Shown: piece by piece, positions 8,323-14,441 of the stretch
How the letters are laid out: each line of letters begins with the position of its first letter
Position numbering within the stretch: position 1 is the first letter of the stretch
NCBI GenBank assembly: GCA_902767195.1
Contig: CACXGS010000207.1
Span: forward strand, 1-14,441
Reading direction: 5' to 3'
DNA length: 14,441 bases
Source: an uncultured Lachnospiraceae bacterium
GTDB lineage: Bacteria > Bacillota_A > Clostridia > Lachnospirales > Lachnospiraceae
Translations under genes and position numbers: made by a program
Notes under the pieces: generated by a model
Seen by the model: only the letters and a program-made list of their open reading frames with translations
Databases searched by the model: none
Told to the model about the DNA's origin: nothing

Positions 8323-9270
8323 ATGGAAGAGAAAAAAGGTTTTTTCAGTCGGCTAGTCAGCGGACTGACCAAAACAAGAAGAAACATTGCCAGAGGTCTC
8401 AGTTCCATCTTCAGCGGCTTTTCAAAGATTGATGACGAATTCTATGAGGAGCTGGAAGAGGTCCTGATTATGGGAGACCTCGGCGTAGATACCACGATGA
8501 ATATTATTGAGGACCTTCAGGAGAAGGTGGATGAACAGGGAATCAAGGAGCCGGAAGAGTGCCGCCAGCTGCTGATTGATATCATTAAGGAACAGATGGC
8601 GGTGGACGAGACGGCCTACGATTATGAGACCAGGAAATCAGTTGTTCTGGTAATTGGTGTTAATGGTGTCGGCAAGACTACCACCATCGGAAAGCTGGCT
8701 TCTCAGTTGAAAGGTCAGGGAAGGAAAGTTCTTCTGGCTGCAGCGGATACCTTCCGGGCTGCCGCCATCGAGCAGCTTTCCGCCTGGGCAGACCGTGCCG
8801 GCGTGGATCTGATTGCCCATCAGGAGGGATCGGATCCGGCCGCTGTCGTTTATGACGCCTGTCAGGCAGCCAAATCCAGAGGCACTGACGTTCTGATCTG
8901 TGATACGGCAGGACGTCTTCACAATAAGAAGAACCTCATGAACGAGTTGGCCAAGATCAGCCGGGTCATTGAGAGAGAATTCCCGGAGGCTTACCTGGAG
9001 ACACTGATTGTCTTAGACGGGACCACTGGTCAGAATGCCTTGGTCCAGGCCAGAACATTTAAAGAAGCAGCAGATATTTCCGGTATTGTTATCACCAAGC
9101 TTGACGGGACTGCCAAAGGCGGAATTGCCATTGCCATCCAGGCCGAGCTGGGAATACCTGTGAAATATATCGGCATCGGTGAAGGAATTGAAGATCTGCA
9201 GAAGTTTGACCCGGATGCCTTTGTCAATGCCCTGTTTGAGAAACCGGAGGATGAGGAAGATGATGAATGA
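8323..9270 (+). CDS. ftsY: Signal recognition particle receptor FtsY
   Basis: A 315-residue SRP-type GTPase that docks SRP-bound ribosomes at the membrane for co-translational insertion. It has the compact Gram-positive form: no long acidic A domain, a short basic N-terminus ([20 protein letters not shown]) suited to membrane contact, a helical N domain, and a G domain. GTPase motifs are G1 [10 protein letters not shown] at 112-121, the DTFRAAA segment, G3 DTAGRLHN from 194, and G4 TKLDG from 258 with TAKGG following. The protein ends in an acidic tail (EDEEDDE). A 47-nt gap separates it from smc, with an AAAGGATG ribosome site before the ATG. The last bases overlap the start of the threonine ammonia-lyase gene. 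Confidence 0.96.
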   Translation: MEEKKGFFSRLVSGLTKTRRNIARGLSSIFSGFSKIDDEFYEELEEVLIMGDLGVDTTMNIIEDLQEKVDEQGIKEPEECRQLLIDIIKEQMAVDETAYDYETRKSVVLVIGVNGVGKTTTIGKLASQLKGQGRKVLLAAADTFRAAAIEQLSAWADRAGVDLIAHQEGSDPAAVVYDACQAAKSRGTDVLICDTAGRLHNKKNLMNELAKISRVIEREFPEAYLETLIVLDGTTGQNALVQARTFKEAADISGIVITKLDGTAKGGIAIAIQAELGIPVKYIGIGEGIEDLQKFDPDAFVNALFEKPEDEEDDE

Positions 9271-10486
9271 ACTGTCACTGGAACGTTTTGAGGAGGCTTA
9301 TGAAACTGTCCAGAGGGTCATACTGCCAACAAATCTGATCCAGTCGGATTATTTTACAGAAACCACAGGAAACAAGGTTTTCCTGAAACCCGAGAACCTG
9401 CAAATGACCGGCGCCTATAAAATTCGGGGTGCTTATTACAAGATCAGCACTCTGACAGAGGAGGAGAGGAATCGTGGTATTATCGCGGCCTCTGCGGGAA
9501 ATCACGCCCAGGGCGTTGCCTATGCCGCCGGAAAGTTCCGCTGTCCGGCTACTATCGTCATGCCTACCACCACTCCCCTTTTAAAGGTTAACCGGACCAG
9601 GAATCTGGGGGCAGAAGTCATCCTTTATGGTGATGTGTACGACGAGGCCTGTGAGAAAGCCCTGGAACTTGCTGATGAGAATGGCTACACTTTTGTCCAT
9701 CCTTTTGATGATCTGGAGATAGCCACCGGACAGGGGTCCATCGCAATGGAGATTGTCAAGGAACTGCCCACCGTGGATATCATTTTGGTTCCCGTAGGCG
9801 GGGGCGGCCTGGCAACGGGTGTGTCTTCCCTGGCAAAAATGCTTAATCCCAAGATCCGTGTGATCGGTGTGGAACCTTCCGGTGCCAACTGCCTTCAGGA
9901 GTCCATTAAAGCAGGACATCCTGTAACACTGAGCGGAGTCAGTACCATCGCAGACGGTACGGCTGTTAAGACACCGGGGGAGAAGATTTTCCCCTATCTG
10001 ATGGAGAATCTGGACGATATTATTACCATTGATGACGACGAGCTGATTGTAGCCTTTCTGGATGTGCTGGAGAATCATAAGCTCTTTGTGGAGAATTCCG
10101 GCTTGCTGACAGTGGCGGCTCTTAAGCATCTTCCGGCGGAAAATAAAAAAGTGGTGTCTATTCTGAGCGGGGGAAACATGGATATTATCACTCTGTCCTC
10201 GGTTGTCCAGAACGGTCTGATCAAACGGTCCAGAATATTTACGGTATCCGTCTATCTGCCGGATGTTCCGGGACAGCTTAACAAGGTGTCCCGTATTATT
10301 GCGGACCATAAGGGGAATGTTATCCGTCTTGAACACAATCAGTTTGTCAGTGTTAACCGGAACAATTCCGTGGAGCTGACAATTACGATGGAAGCCTTCG
10401 GACACGACCACAAGGAGGAGATTATTCACGCTCTCCGGGAGGGTGGTCTGTCCCCCGTAGAGCAGAATACCCGGGGAACATACTAA
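9260..10486 (+). CDS. ilvA: Threonine ammonia-lyase, short form with ACT-like domain
   Basis: A PLP enzyme of about 408 residues that deaminates threonine to 2-oxobutanoate, feeding isoleucine synthesis or threonine fermentation. The PLP lysine is Lys54 in TGAYKIRGA. ASAGNHAQGVAYAA and the phosphate-binding VGGGGLATG are typical, and SGGNMD lies near the end of the catalytic part. A C-terminal ACT-like domain (about residues 325-405, from TVSVYLPDVPGQL) suggests allosteric control by an amino acid. The length matches the clostridial ~400-residue type rather than the ~510-residue biosynthetic E. coli IlvA with two regulatory modules, so whether its role is biosynthetic or catabolic is open. 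The start at 9260 is chosen from GGAGG at 9246-9250; 9263 and 9251 are also possible. It overlaps ftsY by 11 nt, implying coupled translation. Confidence 0.9.
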   Translation: MMNELSLERFEEAYETVQRVILPTNLIQSDYFTETTGNKVFLKPENLQMTGAYKIRGAYYKISTLTEEERNRGIIAASAGNHAQGVAYAAGKFRCPATIVMPTTTPLLKVNRTRNLGAEVILYGDVYDEACEKALELADENGYTFVHPFDDLEIATGQGSIAMEIVKELPTVDIILVPVGGGGLATGVSSLAKMLNPKIRVIGVEPSGANCLQESIKAGHPVTLSGVSTIADGTAVKTPGEKIFPYLMENLDDIITIDDDELIVAFLDVLENHKLFVENSGLLTVAALKHLPAENKKVVSILSGGNMDIITLSSVVQNGLIKRSRIFTVSVYLPDVPGQLNKVSRIIADHKGNVIRLEHNQFVSVNRNNSVELTITMEAFGHDHKEEIIHALREGGLSPVEQNTRGTY

Positions 10487-10496
10487 AAGAGTCATC

Positions 10497-10512
10497 CGGA
10501 AAGGTTTTTCCG
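10497..10512 (+). other. Small hairpin after ilvA, possible weak terminator
   Basis: CGGAAA at 10497-10502 pairs perfectly with TTTCCG at 10507-10512 around a GGTT loop. It lies 10 nt after the ilvA stop and just upstream of a good promoter, which is the place for an operon end. The following bases (TGTTAGGATTAAC) are not a U-tract, so termination would be weak at best. Confidence 0.35.
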
Positions 10513-10520
10513 TGTTAGGA

Positions 10521-10549
10521 TTAACAAAAAGAATTTAAAATGTTATAAT
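10521..10549 (+). promoter_or_regulatory. SigA-type promoter for the asp23-nusB unit
   Basis: TTAACA at 10521-10526 and a perfect TATAAT at 10544-10549 are 17 nt apart, close to the ideal housekeeping promoter. The spacer is AT-rich. Transcription would begin near 10556, giving a leader of under 20 nt that contains AGGAGG at 10561-10566 before the ATG at 10573. This is the clearest promoter in the window and divides it into two transcription units, although read-through from ilvA remains possible. Confidence 0.75.
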
Positions 10550-10572
10550 AAAAAAAACACAGGAGGTGTCAG

Positions 10573-10947
10573 ATGGATAAAGAGAAACAAGTGAAGCCCC
10601 ACGATTACAATATAGAAGACATCGGACAGGTTCAGATTGCAGACGAAGTGATCGCCGTCATCGCCAGCATTGCTGCCACAGAGGTGGAAGGAGTTGCCAA
10701 GATGTCCGGTAATATTACTGCAGAGATTGCCAGCATAGTCGGTATGAAGAGTCTTTCCAAAGGTGTGAAAGTCAGAATCGATGATGAGGATATCGACGTC
10801 GACCTGAGTCTGATCCTTGAGTATGGTGTCAGTATTCCCAAAATCAGCGCTGAAGTTCAGGAGCGGGTCAAGACTGCCATCGAGACCATGACCGGACTTA
10901 ACGTGAATGATGTCAATGTCCGGATTGCCGGAATTCAGATGAGATAA
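10573..10947 (+). CDS. Asp23/Gls24 family envelope stress-response protein
   Basis: A 124-residue protein of the Asp23/Gls24 (DUF322) family, of the YqhY type that commonly precedes nusB in Firmicutes. The conserved pattern is visible: GQVQIADEVIAVIASIAATEVEGVAKM at the N-terminal side, a GVKVRIDDEDIDVDL strand segment, and AEVQERVKTAIETMTGLNVNDVNVRIAGI at the end. There is no signal peptide or membrane segment, so it is cytoplasmic, perhaps membrane-associated through partners such as AmaP homologues, which are not seen here. In B. subtilis YqhY has been linked to control of lipid synthesis; whether that holds here is unknown. It has its own strong promoter and an AGGAGG site, and its stop is 14 nt before nusB. 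Confidence 0.92.
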   Translation: MDKEKQVKPHDYNIEDIGQVQIADEVIAVIASIAATEVEGVAKMSGNITAEIASIVGMKSLSKGVKVRIDDEDIDVDLSLILEYGVSIPKISAEVQERVKTAIETMTGLNVNDVNVRIAGIQMR

Positions 10948-10961
10948 GGGAGGTCATCCCT

Positions 10962-11363
10962 ATGAAGATGACTAGAAAACAGATTAGAGAGACCCTGTTT
11001 CTCCTCCTGTTTCGATCGGAATTCCATTCCGCTCCCGAGATGAAGGAACAGACGGACCATTATTTCGAGGAGCATCCGGAGATCGAAGAGAAGGACCGGG
11101 AGTATATCGAGAACAAGCTCGGTGATATTCTTGAGAAGATGGAAGAACTGGACCGGAATATCTCGGATATTTGTCAGGGATGGAGACTGAACCGGCTGGG
11201 TAAGGCGGAATTGACACTGCTCCGTCTTTCCGTTTATGAGATTCTGGAAGATGAAGATATTCCGACGGGAGTTGCTATTAATGAAGCAGTTAGGATCGCA
11301 AAGATTTACTGTGGTGAAGATGCGGCGAAGTTTGTGAACGGGGTCCTGGCAAAGATGGCTTAA
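10962..11363 (+). CDS. nusB: Transcription antitermination factor NusB
   Basis: A 133-residue all-helical RNA-binding protein that, with NusE (S10), binds boxA RNA and promotes antitermination in rRNA operons. It begins TRKQIRETLFLLLF, the family's N-terminal helix with an Arg-rich patch, and contains the conserved GWRLNRLGKAELTLLRLSVYEIL and the C-terminal GVAINEAVRIAKIYCGEDAAKFVNGVL. Length is normal. The ribosome site GGGAGG (10948-10953) lies just after the asp23 stop. AGGGA (10947-10951) can pair with TCCCT (10957-10961), so a short hairpin could partly mask it. A second in-frame ATG at 10968 is possible. The downstream gene starts after a 36-nt gap. Confidence 0.96.
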   Translation: MKMTRKQIRETLFLLLFRSEFHSAPEMKEQTDHYFEEHPEIEEKDREYIENKLGDILEKMEELDRNISDICQGWRLNRLGKAELTLLRLSVYEILEDEDIPTGVAINEAVRIAKIYCGEDAAKFVNGVLAKMA

Positions 11364-11365
11364 AT

Positions 11366-11383
11366 ATGATTTCCGGGAATCAT
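11366..11383 (+). other. Short hairpin between nusB and tlyA
   Basis: ATGATT at 11366-11371 pairs with AATCAT at 11378-11383, with an inner T-G pair and a CCGG loop. It starts 3 nt after the nusB stop and ends 5 nt before the AGGAGG of the next gene. No U-tract follows, so it is probably not a strong terminator. It marks the junction where xseA, xseB, ispA and dxs are often found in related operons. Confidence 0.35.
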
Positions 11384-11399
11384 TGATCAGGAGGCTGCC

Positions 11400-12149
11400 A
11401 TGAGTAAGAGACTGGATCTGTGTCTGGTAGAACATGGCCTTGCTCCTTCGAGGGAGAGGGCAAAAGAACTGATACGGGCCGGGCAGGTCATGATTGGTGG
11501 CCATCCTGCGGGAAAACCCTCTCAGAAGATCAGTGAAGAAGAAGAGAGTAAGCTCTCCATTCAGGGGGAGACGCTGCCCTATGTATCCCGCGGCGGTTTG
11601 AAGCTTGAGAAGGCCCTGACGGAATTCCGGCTGGATTTGAAGGATCTGGTCTGCATGGATGTTGGCGCTTCCACCGGAGGTTTTACCGATTGTATGCTTC
11701 AATATGGCGCCGGGAAGGTATATGCCGTTGATGTAGGAACATCCCAACTGTCTTCCCTTCTCAGGGAGGATCCCAGGGTCATCAGCATGGAGAATACCAA
11801 TATGCGTTACCTGAAGGGCACGGATCTTCCGGAAGCCATGGATTTCATGTCGGCAGATGTATCCTTTATTTCCTTAAAGCTTCTTTTCCCGGCCATGGTG
11901 GACTGCCTGAAAGAGGGAGGGAAGATGGTATGCCTGATCAAGCCCCAGTTTGAAGCGGGCCGGGCAGACCTTGGAAAGAAAGGTATCGTAAAGGACAGAA
12001 AGGTTCATGAGCGGGTGATCCGGGAGGTGACAGACAGCGCCGCAGATTGCGGACTGCGTTCTCTGGGACACATTGTTTCCCCGATTCAGGGAGCCAAGGG
12101 AAATATCGAATATTTGGCATGCTTTGAGAAAGTATTAATCAAAAGCTGA
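11400..12149 (+). CDS. tlyA: TlyA family rRNA 2'-O-methyltransferase
   Basis: A 249-residue protein with an N-terminal S4 RNA-binding domain (about 1-60: KRLDLCLVEHGLAPSRERAKELI) and an FtsJ/RrmJ-like methyltransferase domain. The SAM-binding motif VCMDVGASTGGFTD, the following YAVDVGTSQL, ADVSFISL and LIKPQFEAGR are all typical of TlyA, which methylates ribose of cytidines in 23S and in some species 16S rRNA. Members are often annotated as haemolysins, which is probably misleading. It is slightly shorter than the usual 265-280 residues. AGGAGG at 11389-11394 precedes the ATG. The stop TGA overlaps the nadK ATG by one base, and tlyA-nadK-argR-recN is a conserved clostridial order. Confidence 0.93.
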   Translation: MSKRLDLCLVEHGLAPSRERAKELIRAGQVMIGGHPAGKPSQKISEEEESKLSIQGETLPYVSRGGLKLEKALTEFRLDLKDLVCMDVGASTGGFTDCMLQYGAGKVYAVDVGTSQLSSLLREDPRVISMENTNMRYLKGTDLPEAMDFMSADVSFISLKLLFPAMVDCLKEGGKMVCLIKPQFEAGRADLGKKGIVKDRKVHERVIREVTDSAADCGLRSLGHIVSPIQGAKGNIEYLACFEKVLIKS

Positions 12150-12991
12150 TGAAGAATTTTCTGATTATTACAAACAGTAAGAAAGATAAGAATAACAAGA
12201 TCACAAAGAGGATTGTCGACCATCTGACCGGAGGAGGAGCAGTATGCCATGTGATCGATCACTATGAGAAGTACTGGGAGAAGCCGGTGGATGTTCCGGA
12301 AGATACCCAGTGTATTCTGGTGATCGGTGGCGACGGTACCATTCTTGCCGCTGCAAGAGCACTGGTAGGTACGGGAATTCCCCTTTTGGGAATTAACCGG
12401 GGCACTCTGGGATTTCTGGCAGACGTCAAGCTTACGGAACTGGATCGTGCTCTGGACCGACTGCTTTGTGACGATTATCGCATTGAGAGCCGGATTATGC
12501 TCTCTGCGGAAGTTTACAAGAACGGAACACTGACGGATCGATATATCGCTCTTAATGATATAAGTGTCAATAAGGCCAACCGTCTCCGGACGATCGGCCT
12601 GAAGGTTATGATCAATGATGCTATTTTTGACCAGTATCATGCGGACGGCGTTCTGGTATGCACTCCCACCGGGTCCACCGGGTACAATCTGTCTGCGGGC
12701 GGTCCCATCATTAATCCGACCTGTAAGAACTTTGTGATCACTCCGGTTTGTCCGCACTCTCTTACCGCCAGAAGTGTCGTACTGGCCAAGGATGACACGG
12801 TGACGATAGAAGTGGTGCAGATCCGTCAGGGGAAAACCGAAGAGGGTATGGTTTCTTATGACGGCAGGGATGGAACCAGAGTACATCCGGGAGATAAGGT
12901 TGTGATCTATCGAGCAGATGCTGTCACACCATTTATCAAGATTGATGAGGTTTCTTTCGTAGAGATTTTGAAAGAAAAAATGCTTCGTTAA
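12149..12991 (+). CDS. nadK: NAD kinase
   Basis: A 280-residue cytoplasmic enzyme that phosphorylates NAD to NADP using ATP or polyphosphate. The diagnostic GGDGT lies at 60-64 (IGGDGTILAAARAL), followed by GINRGTLGFLAD, the ALNDISVNK segment and the glycine-rich DGVLVCTPTGSTGYNLSAGGP that binds the NAD. VCPHSLTARSVV is also conserved. Length matches the family (about 270-300). No good ribosome site precedes the ATG; instead it overlaps the tlyA stop as TGATG, so translation is probably by re-initiation after tlyA. The gap to argR is 47 nt. Confidence 0.96.
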   Translation: MKNFLIITNSKKDKNNKITKRIVDHLTGGGAVCHVIDHYEKYWEKPVDVPEDTQCILVIGGDGTILAAARALVGTGIPLLGINRGTLGFLADVKLTELDRALDRLLCDDYRIESRIMLSAEVYKNGTLTDRYIALNDISVNKANRLRTIGLKVMINDAIFDQYHADGVLVCTPTGSTGYNLSAGGPIINPTCKNFVITPVCPHSLTARSVVLAKDDTVTIEVVQIRQGKTEEGMVSYDGRDGTRVHPGDKVVIYRADAVTPFIKIDEVSFVEILKEKMLR

Positions 12992-13038
12992 TCTAACGCA
13001 ACACATATATGAAAAAAATCAAAAAAGAGGGATGACTT

Positions 13039-13494
13039 GTGAAAAATAAGCGACAGGAAAAAATACTTGAATTAATTGAAAAGTATGACATTGAAACCCA
13101 GGAAGAACTTACCAGAATGCTTCAGGAGGAAGGGTTTCCTGTAACCCAGGGCACTGTTTCCAGGGATATTCGCAATCTGGGACTGACCAAGATCACAGGA
13201 ACGAACAAGAAGCAGAAATACGTGCCTCTTCATAAAGACAATCCCAAAGGACCGGAGAAATACCGCCGGGTTCTGGCTGAGGGTGTCCTTTCGATTCAAT
13301 ATGCCGGCAATATTCTGGTATTAAAGACGGTACCCGGTATGGCTATGGCCTGTGCGGCAGCCGTTGATTCTCTGGAGATTCGTGAGATTGTCGGGTCTAT
13401 TGCGGGGGATGATACCATCTTCTGCGCAATCAAAGAAGAGAGCATGATTGATAAGGTAATTGAGATGCTTGAGCCTTTGATCAATAGCTTTTAG
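13039..13494 (+). CDS. argR: Arginine repressor ArgR
   Basis: A 151-residue arginine-dependent transcription regulator (ArgR/AhrC) that forms hexamers and controls arginine synthesis and breakdown genes. The N-terminal winged helix-turn-helix covers about 1-70 and contains the recognition segment TQGTVSRDIRNLGLTK. The C-terminal oligomerisation and arginine-binding domain includes GMAMACAAAVDSL and GSIAGDDTIFCAI with the GDDT acidic pair. It starts with GTG; GAGGGA at 13027-13032 gives the right spacing and no better start is visible. ArgR next to recN is a well-known Firmicutes arrangement without an obvious functional link. Some genomes have several argR copies, so this one may not be the only regulator. 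Confidence 0.95.
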   Translation: MKNKRQEKILELIEKYDIETQEELTRMLQEEGFPVTQGTVSRDIRNLGLTKITGTNKKQKYVPLHKDNPKGPEKYRRVLAEGVLSIQYAGNILVLKTVPGMAMACAAAVDSLEIREIVGSIAGDDTIFCAIKEESMIDKVIEMLEPLINSF

Positions 13495-13533
13495 CATTAT
13501 TTTATAACAAACCAAACCGGGAGGAATTCCAGG

Positions 13534-14441
13534 ATGCTGATTAATATGCATGTTACCAATCTTGCACTGATTGAGGAAACAGATGTTGATTTTACAGATC
13601 ATCTGAATATACTCACCGGAGAAACCGGTGCCGGCAAGTCCATCCTGATCGGATCCATCCAGTCGGCTCTGGGAGGAAAGATACCAAAAGACATGATTCG
13701 TGACGGAAAGGACAGTGCTCTTATTGAACTGGTCTTTCAGACGGACAGCCGGCGTGTCCTTGACAAGCTGGAAGAATACGATATTCCCTGCGAAGAGGGA
13801 GAGATTATCATTCAGAGAAGGGTGACAAAGGGAAGGATCCTCAATAAGATCAATGACAACAGCGTCACCCTGGCTCGTTTAAAAGAGATTGCCCCCCTGC
13901 TGTTGGATTTAAGCGGACAGCATGAGAATCAGCTTCTGCTGAATCCGGTCAATCACAGGGAGATTTTGGACAGCTATGCCGCGGAAGAGATTCAGCCGGC
14001 CAGGGAGAAGGTACAAAGCCTTTACCTGCAATACAGCAGGCTGAAACGGGAACTTTCCGAGAAGGCCATGGGAGAGGATGAGCGACTTCGGGAGCTCGAA
14101 TTCATTCAGTATGAGATCCGTGAAATCGAGCAGGCGAATCTGAAAGATGGCGAAGATGAAGAACTGGAGGAGCAGTATACTGTTCTTTCTCATGCCATGG
14201 AGATTCTTGAGGATGCGGGCAGTGTTCAGGAGATGACATCTGCAGGTCAGAATAATGCGGCAGACCTGATCGGACGTTCAGCAGCCAGGCTGTCTTCCCT
14301 TGAAACTCTGGATCCTAATGCAGCAGATCTGATCGAACAGCTTTCGACCATTGACAGCCTGTTAAATGATTTTAACCGTGATCTGGCAACCTATATCGAT
14401 GCCATGGAATATGACAGCGATTCTTTATCCCAGGTGGAGGA
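13534..14441 (+). CDS. recN: DNA repair protein RecN (5' part, runs off window end)
   Basis: An SMC-like ATPase that gathers at double-strand breaks early in recombinational repair. The first 302 codons are present without a stop, against about 550-570 residues in complete RecN, so only the N-terminal head and the beginning of the coiled-coil arm are seen. Motifs are MHVTNLALIEETDVDF at the start, Walker A GETGAGKS at 29-36, IIIQRRVTKGRILNKIND, and the characteristic LSGQHENQLLLNP near 128. The coiled coil begins at about residue 155. The ATG at 13534 has GGGAGG at 13519-13524. It follows argR by 39 nt. In spore-formers spoIVB and spo0A often follow recN, which cannot be checked here. Confidence 0.95.
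   Translation, partial: MLINMHVTNLALIEETDVDFTDHLNILTGETGAGKSILIGSIQSALGGKIPKDMIRDGKDSALIELVFQTDSRRVLDKLEEYDIPCEEGEIIIQRRVTKGRILNKINDNSVTLARLKEIAPLLLDLSGQHENQLLLNPVNHREILDSYAAEEIQPAREKVQSLYLQYSRLKRELSEKAMGEDERLRELEFIQYEIREIEQANLKDGEDEELEEQYTVLSHAMEILEDAGSVQEMTSAGQNNAADLIGRSAARLSSLETLDPNAADLIEQLSTIDSLLNDFNRDLATYIDAMEYDSDSLSQVE

Noticed and set aside
9581..10495. Long antisense frame (304 codons) opposite the threonine ammonia-lyase
   Set aside because: It mirrors a gene with all its catalytic motifs, shows no family features, and has no start signals; a shadow frame.
12968..12994. Possible argR promoter, TTGAAA and TAATCT
   Set aside because: The spacer is only 15 nt and the -10 is poor; the gene is explained as part of the nadK operon.
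13000..13024. AT-rich segment resembling an ARG box before argR
   Set aside because: It lacks the inverted symmetry of a real ARG box and is explained by the general A-richness of a leader.

Overview
The window reads as conserved chromosomal DNA from a Gram-positive anaerobe of the class Clostridia, most likely a Lachnospiraceae-type genome. This is inferred from gene content, from strong AGGAGG-type ribosome binding sites, from roughly balanced base composition (estimated by eye) and from protein features such as the LLDEIEAALDD Walker B of SMC. All thirteen supported protein genes lie on the + strand and are tightly packed. I see no insertion sequence, phage gene, CRISPR array or tRNA. The longest stretch without a gene is the first 129 bases.

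Left part (1-2887): the window opens in what looks like the 3' end of a structured RNA, possibly 6S RNA. A Mur ligase of the MurF type follows, whose usual N-terminal substrate-binding domain is replaced by a membrane region, and then D-Ala-D-Ala ligase (ddl). Ddl makes the dipeptide that a MurF enzyme attaches to the peptidoglycan precursor, so the two form a natural cell-wall pair.

Middle part (2888-10486): a strong hairpin precedes plsX (phospholipid synthesis). Next come rnc (RNase III), smc (chromosome condensation), ftsY (SRP receptor) and a short threonine ammonia-lyase that overlaps the end of ftsY. The acpP gene often found between plsX and rnc is not there.

Right part (10487-14441): a clear SigA-type promoter (TTAACA, 17-nt spacer, TATAAT) starts a second unit: an Asp23-family protein, nusB, a TlyA-type rRNA methyltransferase, nadK (NAD kinase), argR and the 5' part of recN, which runs off the end. 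In many Clostridia xseA, xseB, ispA and dxs sit between nusB and the tlyA gene; here the two are only 36 nt apart, around a small hairpin.

No wholly new system is evident. The best leads are the membrane-domain MurF-like ligase paired with ddl, the two shortened operon junctions, and the hairpin with a doubled translation-start region before plsX.
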